From the NCBI RefSeq assembly GCF_004920405.1, contig NZ_RFLV01000002.1, forward strand, positions 248,001 to 312,000: a stretch of DNA of 64,000 bases, given 5' to 3'. Under the pieces are notes generated by a model, which searched no databases, was not told the DNA's origin, and worked only from the letters and a program-made list of their open reading frames with translations. Position numbers and translations under genes: made by a program. This document shows positions 1 to 10,291 of this stretch, piece by piece (positions within the stretch are counted from its first letter, which is position 1; the number at the start of each line of letters is the position of its first letter). The DNA comes from Pseudomonas leptonychotis. Lineage in GTDB: Bacteria; Pseudomonadota; Gammaproteobacteria; Pseudomonadales; Pseudomonadaceae.

Positions 1-1271
1 GCCGCCGCCATCGGCGTCTCCCCGGCCTCGATATGCCGCGAGATGTTCTCCAGCACCACGATGGCATCGTCCACCACCAGGCCGGTGGCGATGATTAGCG
101 CCATCAACGACAGGTTATTCAGGGAGAAATCCAGCAAGTACATCACCGCAAAGGTGCCGACCAGCGACACTGGCACCGCCAATGCCGGAATCAGCGCCGC
201 ACGCCAACGGCCGAGGAAGGCGAACACCACCAGAATCACCAGCACCACGGCGATCAGCAGGGTCTGCTCGGCCTCATGCAGGGTCGCGGTGATCACCGGC
301 GAGCGATCCATCGCCACTTGCAACTCGATGCTGGCGGGAATCACCGCGCGCAAAGCGGGTAACTGCTCGCGAATGCCGGCGATGGTTTCGATGATATTGG
401 CGCCGGTCTGGCGGTTGATCACCAGCAGCACGGCCTGTTCATCATTGAAAAAACCACTGTTGTAGCGGTCCTCGACGCCATCGGTGACGGTGGCTACATC
501 GCCCAGGCGTACCGCAGCGCCATCCTGGTAGCGAATGATCAGCGGCAGATAATCGGCGGCTTTCTCCAGCTGGTCGCTGGCCTGCACCTGCCAGTGCCGC
601 TCTGCATCTTCCACGGCGCCTTTTGGCCGTTTGGCGTTGGCCGCACTGATGCTCTGGCGCACTTCATCCAGAGCGATGCCGTACTGATCGAGCAGGCGCG
701 GCTCCAGGGCCACACGCACGGCGGGCAAGGAGCTGCCGCCAATCTGTACTTCGCCGACGCCGCTTACCTGGGCAAGCTTCTGCGCCAGGATGGTCGAGGC
801 CACGTCGTACAGCTGGCCTTTGTCGAGCACCTCGCTGGTCAGCGACAGCACCATGATCGGCGCCTGCGACGGGTTGACCTTGGCGTAGGTCGGCATGCTG
901 CGCATACCGCTGGGCAACAGCTCGCGCGAGGCATTGATCGCCGCCTGTACTTCCCGGGCAGCGGCGTTGATATCTCGATCCAAGTCGAACTGAATCATGA
1001 TCCGCGTGCTGCCCTGGCTGCTACGGCTGTTCATCTGGCTGATGCCGGCGATGGTGCCGAGCGAGCGCTCCAGCGGCGTGGCCACACTGGAGGCCATAAT
1101 CTGCGGGCTCGCGCCGGGCAGGCTGGCCTGCACGGTGATGGTGGGAAAATCCATCTGCGGCAGTGGTGCTACCGGTAGCAGGCCGAAGCTGACGCCGCCG
1201 AGCAGCAGAATCGCCAGGCTCAGCAGCAAAGTTGCCACCGGCCGGCGGATAAAGGGCGCGGAGAGGTTCAT
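1..1271 (-). CDS. muxC: RND efflux transporter MuxC (MdtC-like), N-terminal part
   Basis: Inner-membrane proton-driven pump subunit of a tripartite drug efflux system. Only about the first 423 residues are in the window; the rest lies beyond the left edge. Translation starts at ATG 1271 after an AGGGGG ribosome site and reads [17 protein letters not shown] (first membrane helix), then a periplasmic porter region. The TM4 block [15 protein letters not shown] (about residue 400) carries the paired aspartates of the proton relay. It is last of muxA-muxB-muxC; in P. aeruginosa the outer-membrane gene opmB follows. MuxB and MuxC form one heteromeric pump in this family. A 67-bp inverted repeat separates it from muxB. 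The Mux rather than Mdt name rests on operon layout and genus. Confidence 0.9.
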   Translation of the reverse strand, partial: MNLSAPFIRRPVATLLLSLAILLLGGVSFGLLPVAPLPQMDFPTITVQASLPGASPQIMASSVATPLERSLGTIAGISQMNSRSSQGSTRIMIQFDLDRDINAAAREVQAAINASRELLPSGMRSMPTYAKVNPSQAPIMVLSLTSEVLDKGQLYDVASTILAQKLAQVSGVGEVQIGGSSLPAVRVALEPRLLDQYGIALDEVRQSISAANAKRPKGAVEDAERHWQVQASDQLEKAADYLPLIIRYQDGAAVRLGDVATVTDGVEDRYNSGFFNDEQAVLLVINRQTGANIIETIAGIREQLPALRAVIPASIELQVAMDRSPVITATLHEAEQTLLIAVVLVILVVFAFLGRWRAALIPALAVPVSLVGTFAVMYLLDFSLNNLSLMALIIATGLVVDDAIVVLENISRHIEAGETPMAA

Positions 1272-1325
1272 GCCGCCCCCCTTATAGAAGACCGTTCACT
1301 TAAGACCTGCGAGTGACCTTTTTTT

Positions 1326-1392
1326 GTAGCCCGGATGTAATCCGGGGAAACGTATAACAGCTGGTACCGTTCCCGGATTGCATCCGGGCTAC
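1326..1392. repeat. Imperfect inverted repeat between muxB and muxC
   Basis: The arms begin GTAGCCCGGATG and end CATCCGGGCTAC, with a second CCGGG pair inside. This is a common dispersed intergenic repeat type in gammaproteobacteria (knowledge of the class). It accounts for the 181-bp gap between two genes that otherwise belong to one tight operon. Confidence 0.7.
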
Positions 1393-1452
1393 GATTCGGC
1401 CCTTTGCTTGCGATAAACACTTCGCTAGCAAGTTGGCCCTTACACACAGTAC

Positions 1453-4400
1453 TCACGCCGCCACCCCAGCCGCGCTACGGCCACTGATGCGCCGCGACAG
1501 GCGATCAAAGTACAGGTAAATCACCGGTGTGGTGAACAGCGTCAGCACCTGGCTGAGTAACAGCCCGCCGACCATCACCAACCCCAATGGCTGACGCAGT
1601 TCGGCCCCGGAGCCGGTGGCCAGCATCAGCGGAATCGCGCCAAACAGCGCCGCCAAAGTGGTCATCAAAATTGGCCGAAAACGCAGCAGCGCCGCCTGGT
1701 AGATCGCCGCCTCAGGCGCCATGCCCTGATTGCGTTCGGCGTCGAGGGCGAAATCGATCATCATGATCGCGTTCTTCTTAACGATGCCGATCAGCAAGAT
1801 GATGCCGATGATTGCAATCAGCCCTAGCTCGTTGCCGCTAATCAGCAACGCCAGCAGCGCACCAACACCGGCCGAGGGTAAGGTGGAAAGAATGGTGATC
1901 GGGTGGATATAGCTCTCGTAGAGCACCCCGAGCACGATGTACATGGTGACGATGGCCGCCAGAATCAGCAGCAAGGTGCTCGACAAGGACGCGCGGAAAG
2001 CCTCTGCCGCTCCCTGGAAGCGGCTCTGCACAGCAGCCGGAATGCCGATCTCCTGCTCGACCCGCTCGATCACCGCTACGGCCTCACCGAGCGACACACC
2101 GCTGGCCAGGTTGAACGACAGGGTTGCCGCCGGGAATTGGCCAATATGGTTGATCAGCAAGCTGGCGGCGCGCTCCTCAATCCTCGCCAGGGTCGACAGC
2201 GCGACCTGCTGGCCATCGGCGGCCTTGACGTGAATCTGCCGCAGCGCCGCCGGGCCGATGCTGCCGGCATTCTCGCTTTCCAGTACCACGCGGTACTGGC
2301 TGGCCTGGGTGTAGATGGTGGAAATTTGCCGCTGACCGAAGGCGTCGTACAGCGCGTTGTCGATGTCCGCCACACTCACACCGAGACGGCCGGCTAGGTC
2401 TCGGTCGATTTGCAGAAACACCTGTAAGCCCCGGTTTTGCAGGTCACTGGCCACGTCACGCAGCTCCGGCTGCTCGCGCAGAGCGCTGACCAGTTTGGGC
2501 ACCCACGCTTCTAACAGGCTGCTATCGGGCGATTCCATGCTGAACTGAAACTGGGTGCGGCTGACTCGATCCTCGATGGACAAGTCCTGCACCGGCTGCA
2601 GGTACAGCTCGATGCCGGGAATCCGCGCCAACTCGGGGCGCAGCCGTTCGATGATCTGGCTGGCGCTGACATCGCGCTCAGCCCGTGGCGTCAGGTTGAT
2701 CAGCAGGCGGCCGCTATTGAGCGTCGGATTGTCCCCATCGACACCGATATAGGACGACAGACTGGCCACGGCCGGGTCCTGCAAAACCACCTCGGCCAAA
2801 CGCTGCTGGCGTTCGCTCATGGCCTTGAAGGAAATTGACTGCGGCGCCTCGGAAATGCCCTGAATCACCCCGGTGTCCTGCACCGGGAAGAAACCCTTGG
2901 GTACGGCCAGGTACAACACCACCGTCAGCGCCATCGTGCCAATGGCGACGAACAGCGTGAGCGGCTGATGCTTAAGTACCCAGGTCAGCCATACGCCGTA
3001 ACGGGCGATCATGCCGTCGATCACCGCCCCGGCCGCGCGGTAGAAGCGCCCTTCTTCTTCGGGTTTTTCTGCCTTGAGTAGGCGCGCGCACATCATCGGC
3101 GTGAGGGTTAGCGACACCACCAGGGAAATCAGAATAGCTACCGCCAGGGTGATGGCGAACTCGCGAAACAGCCGCCCGACCACATCGGCCATAAACAGCA
3201 GTGGAATCAGCACGGCGATCAGCGAGATGGTCAAAGAGACCAGGGTAAAGCCGATCTGCTTAGCACCTTTAAGCGCGGCATTCAGCGGGGTTTCACCCTC
3301 CTCCAGATGCCGCGCGATGTTCTCCAGCATGACGATGGCATCGTCCACCACAAAGCCGGTGGCAATGGTCAGCGCCATCAGCGTCAGGTTATTGATGGTG
3401 AAGCCGGCCAGGTACATCACGCCGAAGGTGCCAATCAATGACAGCGGCACGACGATGGACGGAATGAGAGTCGCCGAAACCTTGCGCAGAAACAGGAAGG
3501 TCACCAGCACCACCAGGGCGATGGCCAGCAGCAGTTCGTGCTGCACACCCTTGACTGCGGCGCGGATGGTCTCGGTGCGATCGGTCAGCACACTGACCTC
3601 GACGCTGGCCGGCAAGCCCTGGGTTAGGTTGGGCAACAGCGTCTGGATACGGTCGACCACATCGATCACGTTGGCACCGGGCTGACGCTGCACGTTGACC
3701 AGTACCGCTTCGTTACGGTTGGCCCAGGCGGCCAGGCGCTGGTTTTCCGCGCCGTCGATGATGCTGGCAACATCCTTCAGGCGCAGGGCGGCGCCGTCCT
3801 TGTAGGCGAGGATCAGCTCGCGGTATTCGTCGACGGATTTCAGCTGGTCGTTGGCGTCCAGTTGCGACACCCGGGTTGGGCCGTCGAAGTTGCCTTTGGG
3901 CTGGTTGACGTTGCTGGCGGTGATCAGCGTACGTACATCACTGAGGTTCAAACCATAGGAAGCCAGCGCTTCAGGATTGACCCGCAACCGCACCGCCGGC
4001 CGCTGGCCTCCCGCGAGAGTAACCAGACCGACGCCGCTGGTTTGCGCCAGTTTTTGCGCGAGACGAGTGTCCACCAGATCGAACACTTCTGGCAGAGGCA
4101 GGGTGTTCGAGCGGATGGCCAGGGTCAGTACCGGGGTGTCGGCTGGGTTGACCTTGTTGTAGACCGGCGGCGCCGGCAGATCACTGGGCAACAAATTGCT
4201 CGCGCCATTGATCGCCGCCTGCACTTCCTGCTCGGCGACATCCAGCTTCACTTCAAGGTTGAAGCGCAGGGTAATCACCGAGGCGCCGCCTGAGCTGGTC
4301 GAGGACATCTGTTTCAGTCCGGCCATCTGGCCGAACTGACGTTCCAGTGGCGCGGTGACGGCGCTGGTCATCACGTCCGGGCTAGCCCCTGGATACAAGG

Positions 4401-4545
4401 TCAGCACGCGGATGGTCGGGTAATCCACTTCCGGCAACGCCGAGACCGGCAGCAGCCGGTAAGCAATCAGGCCGCTCAAGAAGATCGCCAACATGATCAG
4501 CGTGGTGGCGACCGGACGCAGGATAAACAGGCGGGAGGCGTTCAT
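1453..4545 (-). CDS. muxB: RND efflux transporter MuxB (MdtB-like)
   Basis: Full-length RND multidrug pump subunit of 1030 residues, the usual HAE1-family length. The N-terminus [17 protein letters not shown] is the first membrane helix. The block [17 protein letters not shown] near residue 400 holds the paired proton-relay aspartates, and a second helix bundle near the C-terminus contains [14 protein letters not shown]. Its ATG overlaps the muxA stop codon (ATGA), so the two are translationally coupled. With MuxC it should form a heteromeric inner-membrane pump fed by the MuxA adaptor. The E. coli counterpart is MdtB. Confidence 0.93.
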   Translation of the reverse strand: MNASRLFILRPVATTLIMLAIFLSGLIAYRLLPVSALPEVDYPTIRVLTLYPGASPDVMTSAVTAPLERQFGQMAGLKQMSSTSSGGASVITLRFNLEVKLDVAEQEVQAAINGASNLLPSDLPAPPVYNKVNPADTPVLTLAIRSNTLPLPEVFDLVDTRLAQKLAQTSGVGLVTLAGGQRPAVRLRVNPEALASYGLNLSDVRTLITASNVNQPKGNFDGPTRVSQLDANDQLKSVDEYRELILAYKDGAALRLKDVASIIDGAENQRLAAWANRNEAVLVNVQRQPGANVIDVVDRIQTLLPNLTQGLPASVEVSVLTDRTETIRAAVKGVQHELLLAIALVVLVTFLFLRKVSATLIPSIVVPLSLIGTFGVMYLAGFTINNLTLMALTIATGFVVDDAIVMLENIARHLEEGETPLNAALKGAKQIGFTLVSLTISLIAVLIPLLFMADVVGRLFREFAITLAVAILISLVVSLTLTPMMCARLLKAEKPEEEGRFYRAAGAVIDGMIARYGVWLTWVLKHQPLTLFVAIGTMALTVVLYLAVPKGFFPVQDTGVIQGISEAPQSISFKAMSERQQRLAEVVLQDPAVASLSSYIGVDGDNPTLNSGRLLINLTPRAERDVSASQIIERLRPELARIPGIELYLQPVQDLSIEDRVSRTQFQFSMESPDSSLLEAWVPKLVSALREQPELRDVASDLQNRGLQVFLQIDRDLAGRLGVSVADIDNALYDAFGQRQISTIYTQASQYRVVLESENAGSIGPAALRQIHVKAADGQQVALSTLARIEERAASLLINHIGQFPAATLSFNLASGVSLGEAVAVIERVEQEIGIPAAVQSRFQGAAEAFRASLSSTLLLILAAIVTMYIVLGVLYESYIHPITILSTLPSAGVGALLALLISGNELGLIAIIGIILLIGIVKKNAIMMIDFALDAERNQGMAPEAAIYQAALLRFRPILMTTLAALFGAIPLMLATGSGAELRQPLGLVMVGGLLLSQVLTLFTTPVIYLYFDRLSRRISGRSAAGVAA

Positions 4546-5771
4546 TCGGCGCGCGGCGCTCGTTTGCGCTCAGCCGTGGTCGGCTCGGTCTCAGTAGCGG
4601 CGGGTTTGTCGCTGATCACCTCGACCTTATTACCCGAACGCAGGCGATCGGTGCCTTCCTGCACCAGGCGATCACCCGGCTTGAGGCCCTGCTCAACCAC
4701 CGTGACCACGCCATCGCTGGCGCCAATGCTGATGGGCGTCAGTTGAACCTTATCGTCTGCGTCTACCACATAGGCGAAGGTGCCAGTGGCGCCGAATTGC
4801 AGCGCTGCCGAGGGCATTAACGTGACGTCCTGCAAGGTCTTCACCCTGAGGCGCACGTTGACGAACTGATTGGGAAACAGCAGCTCTTCGGCGTTGGCGA
4901 AACGCGCCTTGAGCTTGATCGTGCCGGTGGCTGTATCGATCAGGTTGTCGACGCTCTCCAGCTCGCCTTCTGCCAGTTTTAGTTTTTCACTGCGGTCCCA
5001 CGCCTCGACGGTGAGGGTTTCTCCGCCGCGCAGTTGTTGCACCACCGCCGGTAATTCGGCCTCCGGCAGGGTAAACATCACGGCTATTGGCAAGGTTTGC
5101 GTGATGACCACCAGCGGCAGCGCATCGCCGGAGCTGAGCAAATTGCCCACATCGGCCTGGCGAATGCCTAAACGACCACTGATGGGCGCACGCACCTGGG
5201 TGAAATCGAGGTTCAAGCGCGCGGTGGCTACATCAGCCTGCAAGCTCTTGAGCCCACCGCGGTATTGGTTAACCAAGGCTTCCTGGGTATCGAGGGTTTG
5301 CTTGGCAATCGAGTCTTCGTCATACAGCCCGCGGTAACGTTTTAGGTCCAGTTCAGCATTGCGCAGCTGCGCCTGGCGCTCTTGCAGCGCTCCTTGAGCC
5401 TGCTGCAGGGCAATTTCATATGCGCGGGGGTCAATCACTGCGAGCAAGTCACCAGCTTTAACCTGTTGGCCATCCTTAAACAGCAGCTTGACCAGCTCCC
5501 CGTCCACTCGGCTCCGTATATTCACCGTGTTGTAAGCCGTCACAGTACCCAGGGCTTTGAGCTCAACGGGAAAGTCGCCCTGGTTGACCGTCGCCACGCG
5601 CACCGGCACCGGCCCCATGTCGCCGAAACGGCCACCGCCCATTTGCGCCGAATCCGGTTTGCTCGGCCAGAACCACCACAGCAGGATGATGAGCGCGGCG
5701 AAGAGCAGCAAGCCGATCAGCCATTGGCGCGGCAGATTACGAGAACGGGTGGATAGCTGTGTATCAGGCAT
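4542..5771 (-). CDS. muxA: RND periplasmic adaptor subunit MuxA (MdtA-like)
   Basis: Membrane-fusion protein linking the RND pump to the outer-membrane channel. From ATG 5771 ([11 protein letters not shown]) it has 409 residues; an in-frame GTG at 5783 would add four, and neither start has a strong ribosome site. A single membrane anchor ([16 protein letters not shown]) is followed by the barrel/lipoyl strand [21 protein letters not shown] coiled-coil hairpin rich in [17 protein letters not shown] comes next, then the returning half-motif [17 protein letters not shown]. The C-terminus is charged and disordered. It is the first gene of muxABC, 158 bp after a LysR-type gene on the same strand. 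Confidence 0.92.
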   Translation of the reverse strand: MPDTQLSTRSRNLPRQWLIGLLLFAALIILLWWFWPSKPDSAQMGGGRFGDMGPVPVRVATVNQGDFPVELKALGTVTAYNTVNIRSRVDGELVKLLFKDGQQVKAGDLLAVIDPRAYEIALQQAQGALQERQAQLRNAELDLKRYRGLYDEDSIAKQTLDTQEALVNQYRGGLKSLQADVATARLNLDFTQVRAPISGRLGIRQADVGNLLSSGDALPLVVITQTLPIAVMFTLPEAELPAVVQQLRGGETLTVEAWDRSEKLKLAEGELESVDNLIDTATGTIKLKARFANAEELLFPNQFVNVRLRVKTLQDVTLMPSAALQFGATGTFAYVVDADDKVQLTPISIGASDGVVTVVEQGLKPGDRLVQEGTDRLRSGNKVEVISDKPAATETEPTTAERKRAPRAE

Positions 5772-5941
5772 GGCAACGATCACTGACGTGGGAAGCGTGA
5801 ACGATATTCACTATCAGCCAGCCTGCAAAGCGTCTTTACCGCCTATTTACCTTTCTCTTACGTAACTAAATATATGATCCACATATAAAAATATTCACTT
5901 CGTGGCATCTGCGGGCGCATTCGAATGCCGCGTTCATGTCA

Positions 5942-6844
5942 TCAACGGGTTTCGGTCACGGCGAAGAGCTCAATAAGCCAGTCGATAAAAACCCGTACAC
6001 GCGGGGAAAGCTGGCGATGAGGCGGATACAGCGCGGTGAGCGGTAAGTCTGGCGGCGCAAACCCAGCCAGTATCTCGTGCAAGCGCCCCTGCTCGAGCTG
6101 CTTGCGCACGTGGTAGTGGGGAACCTGGATAATCCCCAGCCCGGCCTCACAGGCGGCGACATAGGCTTCAGCACTGCTGGTGCTGATACGAGCCGGCAGC
6201 GACATCTCGACCAGCGCGCCCTCCACGATGAATTCCAGGGCAAAACAGCGCTCCGTCAGTGCCGAGAAAAAGTTCACCGCCTGGTGCCCTTGCAGCTCAG
6301 CCAGGCTGGCGGGTGTGCCGTTTTTCTGCAGATAGTCTGCACTGACACAGGTGACCTGACGCAAGTTGGCAATCGGTCGCGCAGCCAGGCGGGTGTCATG
6401 CACCTCACCGGCGCGTAAAACACAGTCAACGCCTTCGCGAATCAAGTCCACCGGGCGGTCATTGGCGCCCAGCATCAGTTCAATCTGTGGGTAGCGCTGC
6501 ACGAAATCGGCCAGTGCCGGCACGATCACACGCTGGGCCAGTGAAGCCGGCAGATCGACCCGCAATTTGCCATGGGGGTTTGTTCCGCCTTCGGCAAATG
6601 CCCCTTCAAGCTCATCCAGCTCGGCGAGCAGCGCCACGCAACGCTGGTAGTAAGCCTGGCCATCGAGTGTCGGACTGACATGTCGAGTCGTGCGATGCAA
6701 TAACGCCGCCCCAAGGTGGGCCTCTAACTGCTTGATCAGTTGCGTCACGGATGCACGCGGCAATGCGAGGCTGTCAGCGGCTTTACCGAAAGCTTGTAAT
6801 TCAACAATGCGGGTAAACACACGCATGGCTAACAATCGATCCAT
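5942..6844 (-). CDS. LysR-family transcriptional regulator
   Basis: DNA-binding regulator of 300 residues. The N-terminal winged helix-turn-helix (about 1-60) reads [19 protein letters not shown], followed by [20 protein letters not shown] and a substrate-binding-like effector domain (about 90-295). It belongs to the large LysR subgroup typical of oxidoreductase regulators. It is transcribed away from the aldo/keto reductase at 6956, with 111 bp between the starts, so it probably controls that gene. It also lies upstream of muxA on the same strand, so some read-through into mux is possible. The inducer is unknown. Confidence 0.88.
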   Translation of the reverse strand: MDRLLAMRVFTRIVELQAFGKAADSLALPRASVTQLIKQLEAHLGAALLHRTTRHVSPTLDGQAYYQRCVALLAELDELEGAFAEGGTNPHGKLRVDLPASLAQRVIVPALADFVQRYPQIELMLGANDRPVDLIREGVDCVLRAGEVHDTRLAARPIANLRQVTCVSADYLQKNGTPASLAELQGHQAVNFFSALTERCFALEFIVEGALVEMSLPARISTSSAEAYVAACEAGLGIIQVPHYHVRKQLEQGRLHEILAGFAPPDLPLTALYPPHRQLSPRVRVFIDWLIELFAVTETR

Positions 6845-6955
6845 GAATCACCTGATTGTTTAGATAATGCAAATAGTGAAAGACCTTTTACCCGGTTTAT
6901 TCAGCGTTACTCAAGCTGCAAGCTGATTCCTCTATCTACCGATGAGGACATTTCC

Positions 6956-7951
6956 ATGAAAACCCGTTTGCTTGGCCGCAATGGCCCTCAGCTTTCTGCC
7001 ATTGGTTTGGGCTGCATGGGCATGAGTGAGTTTTATCTGGGTAACGTCGATGAGGCAGAGTCGATTGCCACCTTGCATCGGGCTCTGGAGCTGGGTCTGA
7101 ACTTCTTCGACACAGCCGATGCGTATGGCCCACACAGTAATGAGCAGTTACTGGGGTGCGCGCTGGAGGGCAAGCGTCAGGACGCTTTTATTGCAACTAA
7201 ATTTGGCTTGCTGCGTGACCCTGCTGATCCGCAAAAGCGCGGTGTCAGCGGCCGCCCCGAGTACATCAGGCAGGCGATTGTCGGCAGCCTAGAGCGCCTG
7301 AATACCGATTATGTCGACCTGTATTACCAACATCGCATCGACCCCAGCGTACCGATTGAAGACAGCGTCGGCGCCATGGCAGAGCTGGTGCAACAGGGAA
7401 AGGTGCGTTATCTCGGTTTGAGTGAAGTGGCCGCAGAAACACTGGAGCGCGCTCATCGCGTGCACCCGATCAGTGCGGTGCAGAGTGAGTATTCACTCTG
7501 GACGCGAGACCCAGAGCAGAATGAGGTGCTCGCCACCTGCCGTCGTTTGGGGATTGCCTTCGTGCCTTACAGCCCCTTGGGTCGGGGCTTTCTCACCGGT
7601 GCGTTTAAAAGCCCGGAGGATTTTGCTGCAGACGACTATCGGCGTTTCAGCCCACGGTTCCAGGGTGAAAACTTCACGCGCAACCTGCAATTGGTGAAAC
7701 AGGTGGAAGCCCTCGCCGCCGACAAAGGTGTCAAAGCGTCGCAACTGGCACTGGCCTGGGTATTGGCTCAGGGTGATGATCTGCTGCCCATTCCAGGTAC
7801 CAAACAGCGGCGTTATCTAGAGGAAAACATCGCGGCATTGGAGATCAGTTTGAGCCCGGACGAACTCGCAGCAATCAGTGCGATTTTCCCTCCACAGGCG
7901 GCGGCAGGTGAACGCTATTCACCTGAGTCAATGGCCATGCTGACCCAGTAA
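6956..7951 (+). CDS. Aldo/keto reductase
   Basis: NADPH-dependent oxidoreductase of 331 residues with a TIM-barrel AKR fold. Visible family marks are [13 protein letters not shown] near the N-terminus, the catalytic Asp/Tyr segment [14 protein letters not shown] (about 52-65), the [10 protein letters not shown] segment with the catalytic His, and the cofactor-end motif [15 protein letters not shown]. It is closest to the AKR13-like group (YajO and plant auxin-induced type). The start ATG has a GAGGACA ribosome site. It is divergent from a LysR gene and ends in a bidirectional terminator shared with tpx. The physiological substrate cannot be told from sequence. Confidence 0.9.
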   Translation: MKTRLLGRNGPQLSAIGLGCMGMSEFYLGNVDEAESIATLHRALELGLNFFDTADAYGPHSNEQLLGCALEGKRQDAFIATKFGLLRDPADPQKRGVSGRPEYIRQAIVGSLERLNTDYVDLYYQHRIDPSVPIEDSVGAMAELVQQGKVRYLGLSEVAAETLERAHRVHPISAVQSEYSLWTRDPEQNEVLATCRRLGIAFVPYSPLGRGFLTGAFKSPEDFAADDYRRFSPRFQGENFTRNLQLVKQVEALAADKGVKASQLALAWVLAQGDDLLPIPGTKQRRYLEENIAALEISLSPDELAAISAIFPPQAAAGERYSPESMAMLTQ

Positions 7952-7968
7952 CCCAGGTTATTTGCGCC

Positions 7969-8001
7969 ATAAAAAAAGCGGCCGGTAGGCCGCTTTTTTA
8001 T
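7969..8001. terminator. Bidirectional terminator between AKR gene and tpx
   Basis: Stem AAAAAAGCGGCC / GGCCGCTTTTTT around a short GGTA loop. A and T runs on both sides let it serve both convergent genes. Confidence 0.85.
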
Positions 8002-8013
8002 AACGTTATGCTT

Positions 8014-8514
8014 TTACTTGAGCACAGCCATGGCTGCGTCGTAGTTCGGCTCGTCGGCGATTTCGCCAACCAGCTCGCTGTGCAGCACCTTGTCATTTTC
8101 ATCCAGTACCACAACCGCGCGGGCAGCCACACCCACCAGCGGGCCGCTGGCGATGGCCACACCGTAGTTAGCCAGGAAGTCAGCACCGCGCATGGTCGAC
8201 AGGTTCACTACGTTTTCCAGGCCTTCGGCGCCGCAGAAACGTGCCTGAGCAAACGGCAGATCAGTGGAAATGCACAGCACCACAGTGTTGCTCAGCTTGC
8301 TGGCACTGGCGTTGAACGCGCGTACCGAGGTGGCGCAGGTCGGGGTGTCAACGCTTGGGAAAATGTTCAGAACTTTACGCTTGCCGGCCAAGCTGGCCAG
8401 GCTGACATCGCTCAGATCACCGGCAACCAGGCTGAACGCCGGTGCTTGTTGACCAATCTGTGGCAGTTGACCGGTGACTTCAACCGGGGAACCTTTAAGG
8501 GTGACTTGTGCCAT
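8014..8514 (-). CDS. tpx: Thiol peroxidase (2-Cys atypical peroxiredoxin)
   Basis: Periplasmic or cytoplasmic thioredoxin-dependent peroxidase that reduces hydrogen peroxide and alkyl hydroperoxides. It has 166 residues, full length for Tpx. The peroxidatic cysteine is Cys60 in [14 protein letters not shown] and the resolving cysteine is Cys94 in [11 protein letters not shown], spaced as in E. coli Tpx. Cys81 is the extra cysteine often seen. No signal peptide is apparent. A Na+/alanine symporter gene lies upstream on the same strand, with 140 bp between them. Confidence 0.95.
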   Translation of the reverse strand: MAQVTLKGSPVEVTGQLPQIGQQAPAFSLVAGDLSDVSLASLAGKRKVLNIFPSVDTPTCATSVRAFNASASKLSNTVVLCISTDLPFAQARFCGAEGLENVVNLSTMRGADFLANYGVAIASGPLVGVAARAVVVLDENDKVLHSELVGEIADEPNYDAAMAVLK

Positions 8515-8654
8515 GGAAAAAATCCTTTCAGCGAAAGTGGAGAGGGTTAACTAGTAAGGGCGCGAACCCGCCAAATGGCAAGTGCGCGCCCCATGATGAG
8601 CGGCAAGCATTGCTGACCAGAAAGTCAGACTACCCTGCCCGCCCGTACGGCACA

Positions 8655-9998
8655 TCAATTTTTAGCGAAATAATCCTTGGTCAATTTAACTACGATCGGG
8701 CTGAGCAACAGCAGCGACAACAGGTTCGGAATCGCCATCAAACCGTTGAGGGTGTCAGCCACCAGCCAGGCGAAGTCCAACTGAGCAATTGCACCGAACG
8801 GTACTGCTACCACCCAGAGAATGCGGAACGGCAGGATCGACTTGGTGCCGACCATGTATTCCCAGCACTTCTCACCGAAGTAGCTCCAACCGAGGATGGT
8901 GGTAAAGGCAAACACCACTAGAGCGATGGTCAGAATGTAACCACCCACGCCTGGCATGGCTGATTCAAAGGCCGCCGCCGACAAAGCTGCACCGCTGACA
9001 CCGCTGGTCCATACACCGGAGGTGATGATCGCCAGACCAGTCATCGAGCAGATGATGATGGTATCGATAAAGGTTCCGAGCATGCCGATCATCCCCGAAC
9101 GTACCGGGCTATTGGTGGTGCCGGCCGCTTGAGCGATACCGGCAGTACCCAGGCCTGCTTCGTTGGAGAAAATACCGCGCGCCACACCAAAGCGAATCGC
9201 CGCCATCACCGCAGCACCGGCAAAACCACCGGTCGCAGCCGCTGGGCTGAAGGCATAGGTGAAGATCATTTCAAAAGCGGCTGGAATTTCTGCGGCGTTA
9301 ACCACCAGCACCACGGCGGCAGCAATGATGTAAGCCACACACATAAACGGCACCAGGGTCGCGGCAACTTTACCGATACGCTTGATACCGCCCAGGATCA
9401 CCATGCCAACGAAGACCATGGTCACCACACCGGTAACCCACAGCGGCACATTGAACGTGGTTTGCAGGGCGGCGGCCATGCTGTTGACCTGCACCATGTT
9501 GCCAATGCCGAAACCTGCAAAACCGCCGAAGATGGCAAACGCAGTACCCAGCCACAGCCACTTTTTGCCTAGGCCGTTCTTGATTGCGTACATCGGGCCG
9601 CCAACGTGCTCGCCGCGCTCATCCTTCTCGCGGTAATGCACCGCCAGCACCACTTCGCAGTACTTGGTGGCCATGCCGACCAGTGCGGTACACCACATCC
9701 AGAACAGCGCGCCTGGGCCGCCGAGGAAGATGGCGGTGGCAACACCGGCGATATTACCGGTACCGACGGTGGCGGCCAGGCAGGTCATCAACGCCTGGAA
9801 CGGGCTGATTTCACCACTCTCGGCCTCGCCTTTCTGGCGGCCTTGCCACATTAACTTGAAGCCTGCACCGATCTTGCTCAGCGGCATAAATTTCAGGCGC
9901 AGCATGAGGAACAGACCAGTGCCGAGAATCAGCACCAGCATGGGCGGGCCCCAGACCACGCCATTGAGTTGATTAACCAGGGTGTTGACGAATTCCAT
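8655..9998 (-). CDS. Sodium:alanine symporter (AGCS family)
   Basis: Inner-membrane Na+-coupled transporter for alanine or glycine, 447 residues with about ten helices. The AGCS signature ATVGTGNIAGVATAIFLGGPG (read as two overlapping parts, about residues 70-90) and RGIFSNEAGLGTAGIAQAA are present. The frame stays open upstream to 10100. The start chosen is ATG 9998 because AAGGAAAAG precedes it and the hydrophobic family N-terminus MEFVNTLVNQLNGVVW begins there. About 290 bp of non-coding sequence separate it from tamB; I see no gene in that gap. Confidence 0.92.
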   Translation of the reverse strand: MEFVNTLVNQLNGVVWGPPMLVLILGTGLFLMLRLKFMPLSKIGAGFKLMWQGRQKGEAESGEISPFQALMTCLAATVGTGNIAGVATAIFLGGPGALFWMWCTALVGMATKYCEVVLAVHYREKDERGEHVGGPMYAIKNGLGKKWLWLGTAFAIFGGFAGFGIGNMVQVNSMAAALQTTFNVPLWVTGVVTMVFVGMVILGGIKRIGKVAATLVPFMCVAYIIAAAVVLVVNAAEIPAAFEMIFTYAFSPAAATGGFAGAAVMAAIRFGVARGIFSNEAGLGTAGIAQAAGTTNSPVRSGMIGMLGTFIDTIIICSMTGLAIITSGVWTSGVSGAALSAAAFESAMPGVGGYILTIALVVFAFTTILGWSYFGEKCWEYMVGTKSILPFRILWVVAVPFGAIAQLDFAWLVADTLNGLMAIPNLLSLLLLSPIVVKLTKDYFAKN

Positions 9999-10291
9999 GC
10001 TCTTTTCCTTATTCTTGTAGTGAACGCGAGGTGGGTACCCTTCGCTTGTCCGATTGCCGGGTAGGCATGCTGTTACACAGAAAACGCGCTGGGTCAGCAC
10101 GTCTGCAAACAGTGGATCGGGCTATACCAGCCAGCACAATAACTGCCCAGTGGTCAGCGGCGGTCAGTATATGAAGACTGTGATAGGGGTTTTCACTGTT
10201 TAGATTTAAACGCTCAGACGTTTTGAGCGATGGCCGCAATTTAAACGCGAATTAAGTAGGTTAATCCAGCGCTGCCCCGCAGAAACATGGC

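Noticed and set aside
1268..1456. 62-codon frame between muxB and muxC
   Set aside because: It overlaps the muxB stop as a coupled gene might, but most of it is the inverted repeat at 1326-1392 and no domain is visible.
10009..10239. 76-codon minus-strand frame upstream of the alanine symporter
   Set aside because: No domain, no ribosome site, and it overlaps the symporter's control region.
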